Shown here one piece after another: positions 36,299 through 45,259 of a DNA stretch of 64,000 bases. The notes beneath the pieces were generated by a model. It saw nothing but the letters and a program-made list of their open reading frames with translations, was not told the DNA's origin and did no database searches. A program made the position numbers and the translations under genes. Within the stretch, counting starts at the first letter, position 1. Every line of letters starts with the position of its first letter. This DNA comes from Clostridiales bacterium (GTDB lineage: Bacteria > Bacillota > Clostridia > Christensenellales > Borkfalkiaceae), in assembly GCA_015055865.1 (NCBI GenBank), contig SVHK01000002.1:1-64000 (forward strand), written 5' to 3'.

Positions 36299-37372
36299 AT
36301 GAGAAGTGCTCGCTCGAAAATTTATGCAATATTGCTGACTGCGCTTTTTTTGATTAGCGAAGTATTGCTTTTTTGTTTACCCGTATTTTCAGGGATTGAC
36401 GGTTGGATTGACCTTTTGGTGGGGCTTGTAATAGCCTTGATTTTAGCGCCGACCGTACACGAAATAGGACATCTTTCTTTTGCTTGCGCATTTAAAATGA
36501 AACCCGTGTTTGTGAAATTCTTTTGTTTCAAAATTCAAAAGAAAGGGGGCAGGTACGCGTTTTCGTTGGCTAATCCCTTTGAAGAAGACCAAACGCAGGT
36601 GATTCCAATTCAATCGGGCGATATGCAAAAAAGAGCGAAATGCTACGCGTTAGGCGGTTTGGTTTTCGGTGGCGTATTTTTTGCTGTGTTTTTTCTTTCC
36701 GCGCTTATTTTATCTTGCTTTGGTATTCATTCGGCAAAACTTTGGGGGATAGCGCCTTATAGCGGATATTTGTTTCTTTTAAACGCCTTTCCTTTGGAAT
36801 ATCCAAGCGGTAAAACGGATATGCTCGTTTATAAAGGGATTTGCAAAGGCACCGATGCAGAAAGAGCGATGGTAATGGCTATGGAAATACAAGGACTTGC
36901 CTACGAGGGTACGCCTTACGCTCAAATGCAAAAAGAAAATTTTATGTTTCCCGTCTTGGCGGAAGACGAGCCGTTGTTTGCCGTGTGTCATCATTTGAAA
37001 TATCGTTTGGCACTTGACGAAGAAAATTACGAAAACGCGTCGGACGCATTGAATCGTTTGGCGCAAAGCGAGTGCTATTTGTCCGACTTTGAACGGGAAC
37101 GCTTGGCGGCTGAAATTACGTATATGCACGTGATTAACTCTAACGTATCGACGGCGAACGAAACCGCAAAATATTGCGAAGAGTATTTAAAAAGCGATAG
37201 TTTATCCGCAAAGCGGATATTGGCTACGGTCGCCTTTCTTTCGGGGCGAATAGAAGAGTCGCAAATTTTAAAAAATCAAGCGGAAAAATTGCTTGATCAA
37301 GAAGAAGTTTTGGCGGAAAAATACTTAGAAAAAAAATTGCTTTCTCGCTTGGATTTTAAAGTAAAAGAATAA
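36299..37372 (+). CDS. M50-like (site-2-protease-type) membrane metallopeptidase with C-terminal helical domain
   Basis: TM with HEIGH (HExxH), several TMs, second-motif-like LNAFPLEYPSGKTDM, then about 170 aa soluble helical region. Confidence 0.7.
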   Translation: MRSARSKIYAILLTALFLISEVLLFCLPVFSGIDGWIDLLVGLVIALILAPTVHEIGHLSFACAFKMKPVFVKFFCFKIQKKGGRYAFSLANPFEEDQTQVIPIQSGDMQKRAKCYALGGLVFGGVFFAVFFLSALILSCFGIHSAKLWGIAPYSGYLFLLNAFPLEYPSGKTDMLVYKGICKGTDAERAMVMAMEIQGLAYEGTPYAQMQKENFMFPVLAEDEPLFAVCHHLKYRLALDEENYENASDALNRLAQSECYLSDFERERLAAEITYMHVINSNVSTANETAKYCEEYLKSDSLSAKRILATVAFLSGRIEESQILKNQAEKLLDQEEVLAEKYLEKKLLSRLDFKVKE

Positions 37373-37402
37373 AAATTCCTATTTTTACGCAGGATATAAA
37401 AG

Positions 37403-38950
37403 ATGATAACTGAAAAAAATACAAAAAAAGAGAATACGGAGCGTAAGGCAGGGGTATTGCTTCCAATTTTTTCTTTGCCGAGCGCGGAAGGAATTGGTAC
37501 GCTTGGTAAAGAGGCGTATAAATTTGTTGATTGGTTGAAAAAAACGGGAGTAAAGATTTGGCAGGTCTTACCGCTTTTACCCACTAATTACGGCGACAGT
37601 CCCTATCAATCGTGCGCGTCGCGTGCGTTGAATTTTTATTTTATAGATTTAGACGATTTATCAAGAGAAAAACTTTTGGAAAAATCCGAATACGAAGAAA
37701 TTGATTGGGGGGATTTTTCTCGGGTTGATTACGGAAAACTTTTTGAAAAAAAAGCGGAAGTTTTAAAACTTGCTTTTAAACGGTTTGACGGAACGCAAGA
37801 AAGCTGGAAAAACTTTTTAAAGGCAGGCGTGTATCGGGATTTTGCGCTTTTTATGACGTTGAAAAATAAATTCGGTTATGCTCCTTGGACGGAATGGGAA
37901 GAAGAGTATAGATTGGCAAACGCACAAGCTTTGAAAAAATTCGAAAAAGAAAACGAGAACGAAATTGAGTTTTGGCAATTTACGCAATACGTCTTTTTAA
38001 AGCAATGGCAACGTTTAAAAGAATACGCGAATGCGCGCGGAATTTCAATAATGGGCGATATGCCTATTTACGTGGCTTACGATAGCGTTGAAACTTGGAA
38101 ATATAGAAAGGATTTGTTTATGCTCGGCGAAGACGGGAATCCGTCCTTGCGCGCAGGCGTCCCCCCCGACGCTTTTTCCGAGGACGGACAGCTTTGGGGA
38201 AACCCCGTTTATAACTGGGAGAAAATGAAATTAGACGGGTATCAGTGGTGGAAAAATCGTATTGAATACGAGTTTACGTTATTTGATATCGTTCGGATTG
38301 ACCATTTTAGGGGCTTTGATAGATTTTACACGGTGGCGGAAGGCTTTGAAACGGCAAAGCTCGGCGAATGGTTGGACGGACCGAAAGCAAAGCTCTTTGA
38401 AGATTTCAAAGACAAGCGGATCGTAGCGGAAGACCTTGGAATTATCGACGACGGCGTTCGTGAAATGATGAAAGAAACGGGGTATCCAGGTATGAAAGTT
38501 TTATCTTTCGGATTTAACGGCGACCCTGATAACGAACATAAAGCAAGTAACCATTTGAAGAACGTGTACGCGTACACGGGTACGCACGATAACGCTCCTA
38601 TACGGGAAATGCTTGAAGAATTTGACGACGAAAAGTTGGAGAATTTTAAACTTGAAATGGAGCTGGAAAACGAACGGTTAGGAATAACGTTCGTTTACGA
38701 AGAAAGCTTGGAAAAGGATAAGGAAAGGGAAATTAAAAATCTTTGCGAGAATTTAATGGAACAACTTTTCGCGTCTAAAGCAGATACGGCGATCGTGCCG
38801 ATGCAAGACGTTTTGTTCTTGGGAAAGGGCAGTAGAGTAAATTCTCCGTCAACCGTTTCGGGAAATTGGACGTACCGTTTTAAAAAAGACGACTTTTCGA
38901 TAAAAGCGTCTAAAAAGTTGTTGAGTTTAGTTAAAAAATATAATCGATAA
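37403..38950 (+). CDS. malQ: 4-alpha-glucanotransferase (amylomaltase)
   Basis: GVLLPIFSLPSAEGIGTLG; GDSPYQSCASRA; GDMPIYVAYDSVETW; RIDHFRGF; YTGTHDNAP. Confidence 0.95.
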   Translation: MITEKNTKKENTERKAGVLLPIFSLPSAEGIGTLGKEAYKFVDWLKKTGVKIWQVLPLLPTNYGDSPYQSCASRALNFYFIDLDDLSREKLLEKSEYEEIDWGDFSRVDYGKLFEKKAEVLKLAFKRFDGTQESWKNFLKAGVYRDFALFMTLKNKFGYAPWTEWEEEYRLANAQALKKFEKENENEIEFWQFTQYVFLKQWQRLKEYANARGISIMGDMPIYVAYDSVETWKYRKDLFMLGEDGNPSLRAGVPPDAFSEDGQLWGNPVYNWEKMKLDGYQWWKNRIEYEFTLFDIVRIDHFRGFDRFYTVAEGFETAKLGEWLDGPKAKLFEDFKDKRIVAEDLGIIDDGVREMMKETGYPGMKVLSFGFNGDPDNEHKASNHLKNVYAYTGTHDNAPIREMLEEFDDEKLENFKLEMELENERLGITFVYEESLEKDKEREIKNLCENLMEQLFASKADTAIVPMQDVLFLGKGSRVNSPSTVSGNWTYRFKKDDFSIKASKKLLSLVKKYNR

Positions 38951-38961
38951 AATTAAAAGTG

Positions 38962-38998
38962 AAATCCTGCGCGTAAATTATTTACGCGCAGGATTTTT
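38962..38998 (+). terminator. Intrinsic terminator
   Basis: AAATCCTGCGCGTAAA...TTTACGCGCAGGATTTTTTA. Confidence 0.9.
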
Positions 38999-39102
38999 TA
39001 TAAGTTCAATGATAAAAATAAAGTAAAAAACGGTATAAAAAACGGAGTCAAACGCAAGAATAGTAGAAAAAGGGCGTTGTTGCCCGAAAAGGAGATATTG
39101 GT

Positions 39103-40365
39103 ATGAAAAAAATAGCGAAACGGGTGGCAAGGCTTTTAACGTTAACAAGCCTAATCGGGGGTGTGAGCGTTGCAACGGCTTGTGGGGGCGGTCAAACTTC
39201 AAACGGCGAGATTACTTTAACCGTGTGGGTACCCGAAGGCGATAGTGCGTTTATGAGTTGGGTAACGGAAGAATTTAAAAAGGCAAATCCCGATAAACAA
39301 TATAAGTTCATCGTAGATTATCAAGGCGAGAATTTAGTTGCAACCAGAGTATTGAACGACGTGGAAAGCGCGGCGGACGTTTATTCTTTTCCTAACGACC
39401 AAATAAACAAACTCGTCAACGGTGACGCACTTGCTCGATTGGGTGGAAATAATCTTACCGATTTAACGGATAAAATAGACGAAAAAGCGATGGAGTCCGC
39501 AACGGTAAGCGTCGGGGGTAAGGACGAGGTTTACGGTATGCCCTATACGGATAATACGTTCTTTTTATATTACGATAAATCCGTTTTGACGGCGGACGAC
39601 GTAAAGTCTATGGACGGAATTTTGGCTAAGTGTAGCCCTAAAAAACAGTTTGCAATGCCTTTTAACGACGGGTGGTATTCCACGTCCTTTTTCTTTGGTA
39701 AGGGGTTAGGATTTGACGTAACTTACGACGAGAATTTAGCGGAATCAAAAATTGAATGTGATTTTGATAATGAAGTGGGAAAACAAGTAACGCAAGCGAT
39801 GTGGTCGCTCGCGCAAAATCCGAAAGTGAAAGCGGATGCAAACGATTCGAAAATTACGGCTGGATTTAACGACGGTTCTATCGTTGCCGCAACGACGGGG
39901 ATTTGGAACAGAAAAGCCATTGAAAGTTATTTAGGCGATAATTTTGCGGTGGCAAAACTCCCTACCTACACGTACGATTCGGGTAACGGTAATCAAGAAC
40001 AAGTCCAACTCGTATCCTTTGCCGGGTATAAATTAATGGGCGTGAATAATTATTCCAAACAAAAGGCAGAAGCCATTCGATTTGCAAGATTTTATACGAA
40101 TATGGAAAGCCAAGTCAAACATTTCGAACTGCGTGGATTCGTTCCAACGGATAAGGTGGCAAGAGAGAACGAACAAGTAAAAGCGGATGTTTGCGCAGTG
40201 GCAATCACCGAACAACTCAAATACAGCAAAGCGCAAAAAAACGTTCCTTCGACCCTTTGGGTGCCGTTGGAAGGGTTGGGCAACGCAATGTTGACGGGGC
40301 TTACGAGCGGTAATTTTAATTTAAACGAACAATTAAAGGCGTGTGTGGACGCAATTAAAAAATAA
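39103..40365 (+). CDS. Maltose-type ABC transporter substrate-binding lipoprotein
   Basis: Lipobox ATAC; SBP family 1 (ITLTVWVPEGDSAFMSWVTEEFKKANP). Next to malQ and MalF/G-like permeases. Confidence 0.9.
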   Translation: MKKIAKRVARLLTLTSLIGGVSVATACGGGQTSNGEITLTVWVPEGDSAFMSWVTEEFKKANPDKQYKFIVDYQGENLVATRVLNDVESAADVYSFPNDQINKLVNGDALARLGGNNLTDLTDKIDEKAMESATVSVGGKDEVYGMPYTDNTFFLYYDKSVLTADDVKSMDGILAKCSPKKQFAMPFNDGWYSTSFFFGKGLGFDVTYDENLAESKIECDFDNEVGKQVTQAMWSLAQNPKVKADANDSKITAGFNDGSIVAATTGIWNRKAIESYLGDNFAVAKLPTYTYDSGNGNQEQVQLVSFAGYKLMGVNNYSKQKAEAIRFARFYTNMESQVKHFELRGFVPTDKVARENEQVKADVCAVAITEQLKYSKAQKNVPSTLWVPLEGLGNAMLTGLTSGNFNLNEQLKACVDAIKK

Positions 40366-40385
40366 TTTAGATACGGGGAGAGTTT

Positions 40386-41780
40386 ATGAGCGAAACAACG
40401 AAAAAAGAAAATCCGTTTAAGAAATTAAGAACGGTGTTTAAGGAAAGTTCAACGGCGACTAAGCTCTCTTTCTTTATCCCCGGCGTGGGGCAAATTATTC
40501 GCAAACAATACGTTAAAGGCGGATTGTATTTATTGCTTACGATAGCTTTCTTTTCGTACCTGTTGGGGGGAGGCGCAAGATATTTAGCACAATTATTCTC
40601 AGGGGATTTAGGGGAAACGATATCGGGCGAAGTTTGGAATGAAGAACTGCAAATTTATGAGAAGGTAAAAGGCGATAACAGTTTCTTAATATTACTTTAC
40701 GGCGTAGTTACCATCGTTTTGACTGCCATTTATTTATTCGTTTGGTATTCAAACGTTTGCTCGAGTGCAAAAAACGACAAAAGACTATTAAAAGGCGAGA
40801 AAGTTTCAAGCTTTAAAGAAGATATTGACGTCCTTTTGAATTCAAAGTTTCATTTACCGCTTTTATTTCCACCTTTTTTGGGGTTAATAGTCTTTACGGT
40901 AATGCCTTTGTTGTTTATGATATTGATAGCTTTTACCAACTACGACTATCAACATATGCCACCGGGGAAACTTTTCGATTGGGTGGGATTTGAAAATTTT
41001 AAAGCGATGTTTTCCTTATCGGGTGGTTCGTCATCGTTTGCAATGGTGTTTTTAAGGGTATTGCTTTGGACGTTCGTATGGGCGTTTTTTGCTACGTTTA
41101 GCAACTATTTTATCGGTATGCTCATCGCCTTAATGATTAATAGAAAAGGGATCAAACTCAAAAAATTATGGCGAACACTATTTATTATCGCGATTGCCGT
41201 ACCGCAGTTCGTAACTTTGCTTTTAATGCAAAAAATTCTTGACGGCGACGGCATATTAAACAAAATACTTGGCACGAATATTTTATGGCTAACGGACCAA
41301 AGGAATTTTTCGATTTTGCCGAGAATAATGATAATTTTAGTCAACCTTTGGATAGGCGTACCCTATACGCTTTTGATGTGTTCGGGGATTTTAATGAATA
41401 TTCCCGCCGACTATTACGAAGCTGCGAGAATCGACGGCGCATCGCCTATAAAAATCTTTTTTGCAATTACTTTACCTTACGTTTTAAAAGTAACTACGCC
41501 TTATTTGATAACGCAATTCGTGGGAAATATCAACAATTTCAACGTGATATGGCTCTTGACTGGTGGTGGTCCGGTCGATAATCTCTATTACGGTGGGGGA
41601 ACGCAGGCGCAATCGACGGATTTGCTCGTTACTTGGTTGTACCGTTTGACGGTGGACGTTAATCCAAAATACAACGTTGCGTCGGTTATCGGTATCGTAA
41701 TTTTCATTATTAGCGCGGTAATGAGCTTGGTTACGTATAACCGTTCGTCGTCGGTAAAGAACGAGGAGGAGTTTCAATGA
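40386..41780 (+). CDS. ABC transporter permease (MalF-like) with N-terminal TM extension
   Basis: EAARIDGASPIKIFFAITLPYVLKVTTPYLITQFVGNINNFNVIWLLTGGGP. Confidence 0.9.
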   Translation: MSETTKKENPFKKLRTVFKESSTATKLSFFIPGVGQIIRKQYVKGGLYLLLTIAFFSYLLGGGARYLAQLFSGDLGETISGEVWNEELQIYEKVKGDNSFLILLYGVVTIVLTAIYLFVWYSNVCSSAKNDKRLLKGEKVSSFKEDIDVLLNSKFHLPLLFPPFLGLIVFTVMPLLFMILIAFTNYDYQHMPPGKLFDWVGFENFKAMFSLSGGSSSFAMVFLRVLLWTFVWAFFATFSNYFIGMLIALMINRKGIKLKKLWRTLFIIAIAVPQFVTLLLMQKILDGDGILNKILGTNILWLTDQRNFSILPRIMIILVNLWIGVPYTLLMCSGILMNIPADYYEAARIDGASPIKIFFAITLPYVLKVTTPYLITQFVGNINNFNVIWLLTGGGPVDNLYYGGGTQAQSTDLLVTWLYRLTVDVNPKYNVASVIGIVIFIISAVMSLVTYNRSSSVKNEEEFQ

Positions 41781-42634
41781 GATTAGGGCAAAGAACTCGT
41801 ACACGGGTAGGCGATATCGTCGTTTACGCAATTCTTTTAACACTCGGCGTATTATGGACGTTGCCCATTTTATATTTACTGTACACGGCTTTTAGAGTCA
41901 CGCCGTCCACGGGTATTATCAATACCTTGTTTCCCGAACAATTAAAGTTGGGGATAGGGAATTTTCAACGTCTATTTAAAGAAACAGCGTTTGCGGTTTG
42001 GTTGAAAAATACCTTAATAGTCGCTTTTAGTTCGTGTGTGATTACGACCTTGTTCGTGTTAATGGTCAGTTATGCGTTATCAAGACTTCGCTTTAAGTTT
42101 AGAAAACCGATTATGAACGTATTGCTCGTTTTGGGAATGTTCCCTGGGTTTATGAGTATGATAGCGGTGTATTTTATCTTAAAAGCGATGGGGTTGACGA
42201 ACTCGCTATTTGCGTTGATTTTGGTGTACTCGGGTAGCGCGGCTCTTTCGTATTATATATGTAAAGGTTTTTTTGATACGATACCGCGCGCAATGGAGGA
42301 GGCGGCGATATTGGACGGCGCAAGCCAGCCAATAGTGTTTTTAAAGGTGGTTTTACCACTTGCAAAACCCATTATCGTCTATACCGTTTTAACGTCGTTT
42401 ATTGCGCCTTGGTGTGATTTCATTTTTGTCAATACTATTATCAGTGAACGAGAAAAATATACCGTTTCGCTTGGATTATATAAACTAATTAACGCGGAAA
42501 AAAGTGGCTTTAACGAGAATTTTACCGTTTTTTGCGCTGGCGCGACTGTGGTTGGCGGTATTATCGTTACGTTATTTATGAGTATGCAAAACTATTACGT
42601 GGAAGGGGTAACGAGCGGAGCGGTTAAAGGCTAA
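41777..42634 (+). CDS. ABC transporter permease (MalG-like)
   Basis: EEAAILDGASQPIVFLKVVLPLAKPIIVYTVLTSFIAPW. Confidence 0.92.
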   Translation: MRLGQRTRTRVGDIVVYAILLTLGVLWTLPILYLLYTAFRVTPSTGIINTLFPEQLKLGIGNFQRLFKETAFAVWLKNTLIVAFSSCVITTLFVLMVSYALSRLRFKFRKPIMNVLLVLGMFPGFMSMIAVYFILKAMGLTNSLFALILVYSGSAALSYYICKGFFDTIPRAMEEAAILDGASQPIVFLKVVLPLAKPIIVYTVLTSFIAPWCDFIFVNTIISEREKYTVSLGLYKLINAEKSGFNENFTVFCAGATVVGGIIVTLFMSMQNYYVEGVTSGAVKG

Positions 42635-42654
42635 AAGTGAATAAAAATAAAAAG

Positions 42655-42699
42655 TCCGTGTATTCGCAATTTTCTATGGAAAATTTGTGACAACACGGA
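42655..42699. repeat. Nested inverted repeat 3' of the MalG-like gene
   Basis: TCCGTGT...ACACGGA enclosing AATTTTC-tatg-GAAAATT. Confidence 0.7.
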
Positions 42700-42739
42700 A
42701 AATAAAACTAATTTAAGTTAATTATTTGTGGATAAGAAA

Positions 42740-42786
42740 AGCACACTACGTTTCGCTTTTGCGAAGTATAGTGTGCTGTATTTTTT
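42740..42786. terminator. Terminator between convergent genes
   Basis: AGCACACTA...TAGTGTGCT with inner TTCGC/GCGAA and a downstream T-tract. Confidence 0.8.
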
Positions 42787-42805
42787 ATAAAATTGGATTT
42801 AATCG

Positions 42806-44110
42806 TTATTTAGCGTCGGGCAAATGTTTATGCAAACCTTTTTCCTTGGCGTGTTCGTGACGTGCGCTGGTTTTACCTTCGGGGTTGATGTCGCCTGCTT
42901 TAGTAAGTGCGATTTTCGTGAGCATAGGTCCTACGAGTTCGTAAATAAGTACGGCGAAAAGGGTAATGTTAGAAATGATTGCGCCTTCTACGCCAAGTTC
43001 GGACGCTTTAATTGCCATACCGAGCGCAACGCCGGCTTGGGGTAATAAGGTTACGCCGAGATATTTAACGATATTGTCGTCGCATTTCGCCAATTTCGAG
43101 CTTAAGAATGCGCCCGAGTATTTGCCTGCCGAACGAGCAAGAATATAAGCAAGCCCAATTAATACGATTAAGATATCGCCAAAGACGGAAAGTTCGAGCT
43201 CCGCACCGCTTAATACGAAGAATAAAACGAATAAGGGCGCAGTCCATCTATCAACTCTGTCCATAAGTTCTTCTGAGAAATCACAGTAGTTACAGAAAAT
43301 CGTGCCGAGCATCATACAAACGAGCAAGGACGAGAATCCGATATGTATTCCGCCAATTTCAAACTTTAACATCGAAAGCCCAATCGTTAAGAATACGAAC
43401 GCGACGGAAACGGATAAACGCTTGGAACGGGAATGGAAGAACCGTTCGCAATAGGTAAATAAAAGTCCGCAAAGCGCGCCGAGCCCAATCGAAAGTACGA
43501 CTTCAAGGATTGGTTCTAAAACAACGGAAAGAATACTTACTGCGCCTGCTTTCAACGCTTTTGCAACGCCAAACGAAACGGCGAATAAACCCAAACCGAC
43601 CGCGTCGTCAAGTGCAACGACAGGAAGTAACATATCCGTCAAAGGGCCTTTTGCTTTGTATTGACGAACGACCATCAACGTCGCCGCAGGGGCGGTTGCG
43701 GACGCGATTGCGCCGAGTACGATAGCCACCGTTAAAGGGAGTTTGTCGGGCATCGCAAAGTGTAAAGCGATTAAGATTGCGTCAACTAGGAGCGTTGTAA
43801 TAACCGCTTGGAATATTCCGACGATCGTCGCTTGCTTGCCGATTTTTTTGAGTTGGGAAAGCCTGAATTCGTTACCAATCGAAAAGGCGATAAACCCAAG
43901 CGCAACGTCGCAAAGCAACGAGTAGGATTTTACGTCGGCGTGGCTAGTAAAACCGAGCCCCGATACGCCGAGCGCACCTAAGCAGTACGGACCGACTAAA
44001 ATTCCGGCGACAAGGTACGCCGTAACGGCAGGAAGTTGCGCGAGTTTTGCAAGACGGGAGAGCATAAGTCCTGACAAAAGCGCGATAGACAAACTTACTA
44101 AAATTTGCAT
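42806..44110 (-). CDS. Cation:proton antiporter (CPA2-type)
   Basis: About 12 hydrophobic segments; LPAVTAYLVAGILVGPYCLG; AIASATAPAATLMVVRQY; VVALDDAVGLGLFAV. Confidence 0.9.
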   Translation of the reverse strand: MQILVSLSIALLSGLMLSRLAKLAQLPAVTAYLVAGILVGPYCLGALGVSGLGFTSHADVKSYSLLCDVALGFIAFSIGNEFRLSQLKKIGKQATIVGIFQAVITTLLVDAILIALHFAMPDKLPLTVAIVLGAIASATAPAATLMVVRQYKAKGPLTDMLLPVVALDDAVGLGLFAVSFGVAKALKAGAVSILSVVLEPILEVVLSIGLGALCGLLFTYCERFFHSRSKRLSVSVAFVFLTIGLSMLKFEIGGIHIGFSSLLVCMMLGTIFCNYCDFSEELMDRVDRWTAPLFVLFFVLSGAELELSVFGDILIVLIGLAYILARSAGKYSGAFLSSKLAKCDDNIVKYLGVTLLPQAGVALGMAIKASELGVEGAIISNITLFAVLIYELVGPMLTKIALTKAGDINPEGKTSARHEHAKEKGLHKHLPDAK

Positions 44111-44177
44111 AAAAATTCTCCAAAGAGCTCGAACGTGGTATTTGAACGGCGTTCGGAGGGGTATTTTGACAATATTG

Positions 44178-44205
44178 TTGGCGAAAACAAACCTGTTTCC
44201 GCCAA
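44178..44205 (-). repeat. Hairpin in antiporter 5' leader
   Basis: TTGGCG-a-AAACA-aacc-TGTTT-c-CGCCAA (given on + strand), just downstream of minus-strand -10 TATAAT (44216-44221). Confidence 0.7.
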
Positions 44206-44331
44206 ATCTTTAAATATTATACTACTTTCAAATTTAAAAAGCAAATAAAATCGTTTAAAAAATAATTTTTTTGTAAAAAAGATTGACAAAATTATTTAAG
44301 TAAATTATTTTGTAATAGCGTGGACGAGCGT

Positions 44332-44360
44332 TTGACTTTTTTTGCGTTTGGTTGTATAAT
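44332..44360 (+). promoter_or_regulatory. Promoter for nfnAB
   Basis: TTGACT, 17-nt spacer, TATAAT. Confidence 0.8.
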
Positions 44361-44414
44361 ATAAAATGAATTTATATGGCGTAAACGAGCCAGAAAAAAC
44401 AAGGAGAAAAAACA

Positions 44415-45257
44415 ATGTATCAAATCGTGAGCAAAAAAGCGCTGAATCCTACCGTTACGAAAATGGATATTTACGCGCCTTACGTTGCAAAAAAAGCTTT
44501 GCCCGGTCAATTTATCATTTTGCGCGTTGACGAAGATGGCGAACGTATTCCCCTTACTATCGCAGGCTACGATAGAGAAAAGGGTACGGTTACTATTATC
44601 TTTCAAATCGTCGGGGCAGGTACGGAACTTTTGAACCATAAGAACGAAGGGGATTTTATTCCCGATTTCGTTGGCCCGCTTGGACGTCCTACGCATACGG
44701 ACGGTTTGAAAAAGGTATGCGTCGTCGGTGGTGGCGTAGGTTGCGCGATTGCGTTCCCCGTTGCAAAAGCGTTGCACGAACAAGGCTGTGAAGTTACGTC
44801 GATTATCGGGTTTAGAAATAAGGACCTTGTAATCTTGGAAGAAGAATTTAAGGAAGTTTCCGATAATTTCTTTATGATGACGGACGACGGCTCGTACGGT
44901 CAAAAAGGTAACGTTTGCGTGCCTTTGAACGAAATGCTTGAAAAGGGCGAAACGTTCGACGAAGTAATTACGATTGGACCGCTTATTATGATGAAGTTCG
45001 TTTGCGCTGCGACGAAACCTTACGGCGTTAAAACGATTGCTAGCATGAACCCGATTATGATTGACGGAACGGGTATGTGCGGCGGTTGCAGATTGACCGT
45101 TGGCGGTAAAATGAAGTTTGCATGCGTGGACGGGCCCGAATTTGACGGACACGAAATCGATTTTGACGAAGCGATGAGCCGTTCGAGAACTTACGCGGAA
45201 TTCGAAGCGAGAGAAAGAGAAACCGCTTGTAATTTATTCAAAAAGGTGGTGGAATAA
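44415..45257 (+). CDS. Sulfide/dihydroorotate dehydrogenase-like FAD/NAD-binding protein (NfnA-like)
   Basis: PGQFIILRVDEDGERIPLTIAGYD; CVVGGGVGCAIAFPVAKALHEQG; C-terminal GTGMCGGCRLTVGGKMKFACVDGPEFDGHEID. Confidence 0.92.
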   Translation: MYQIVSKKALNPTVTKMDIYAPYVAKKALPGQFIILRVDEDGERIPLTIAGYDREKGTVTIIFQIVGAGTELLNHKNEGDFIPDFVGPLGRPTHTDGLKKVCVVGGGVGCAIAFPVAKALHEQGCEVTSIIGFRNKDLVILEEEFKEVSDNFFMMTDDGSYGQKGNVCVPLNEMLEKGETFDEVITIGPLIMMKFVCAATKPYGVKTIASMNPIMIDGTGMCGGCRLTVGGKMKFACVDGPEFDGHEIDFDEAMSRSRTYAEFEARERETACNLFKKVVE

Positions 45258-45259
45258 TT

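Noticed and set aside
42727-42735. Replication origin from DnaA box TGTGGATAA
   Set aside because: A single box without clustering, dnaA/dnaN or a skew signature; reported only as a low-interest observation.
44292-45152. Minus-strand ORF (286 aa) opposite the NfnA-like gene
   Set aside because: Antisense to a well-supported oxidoreductase gene; no domain evidence.
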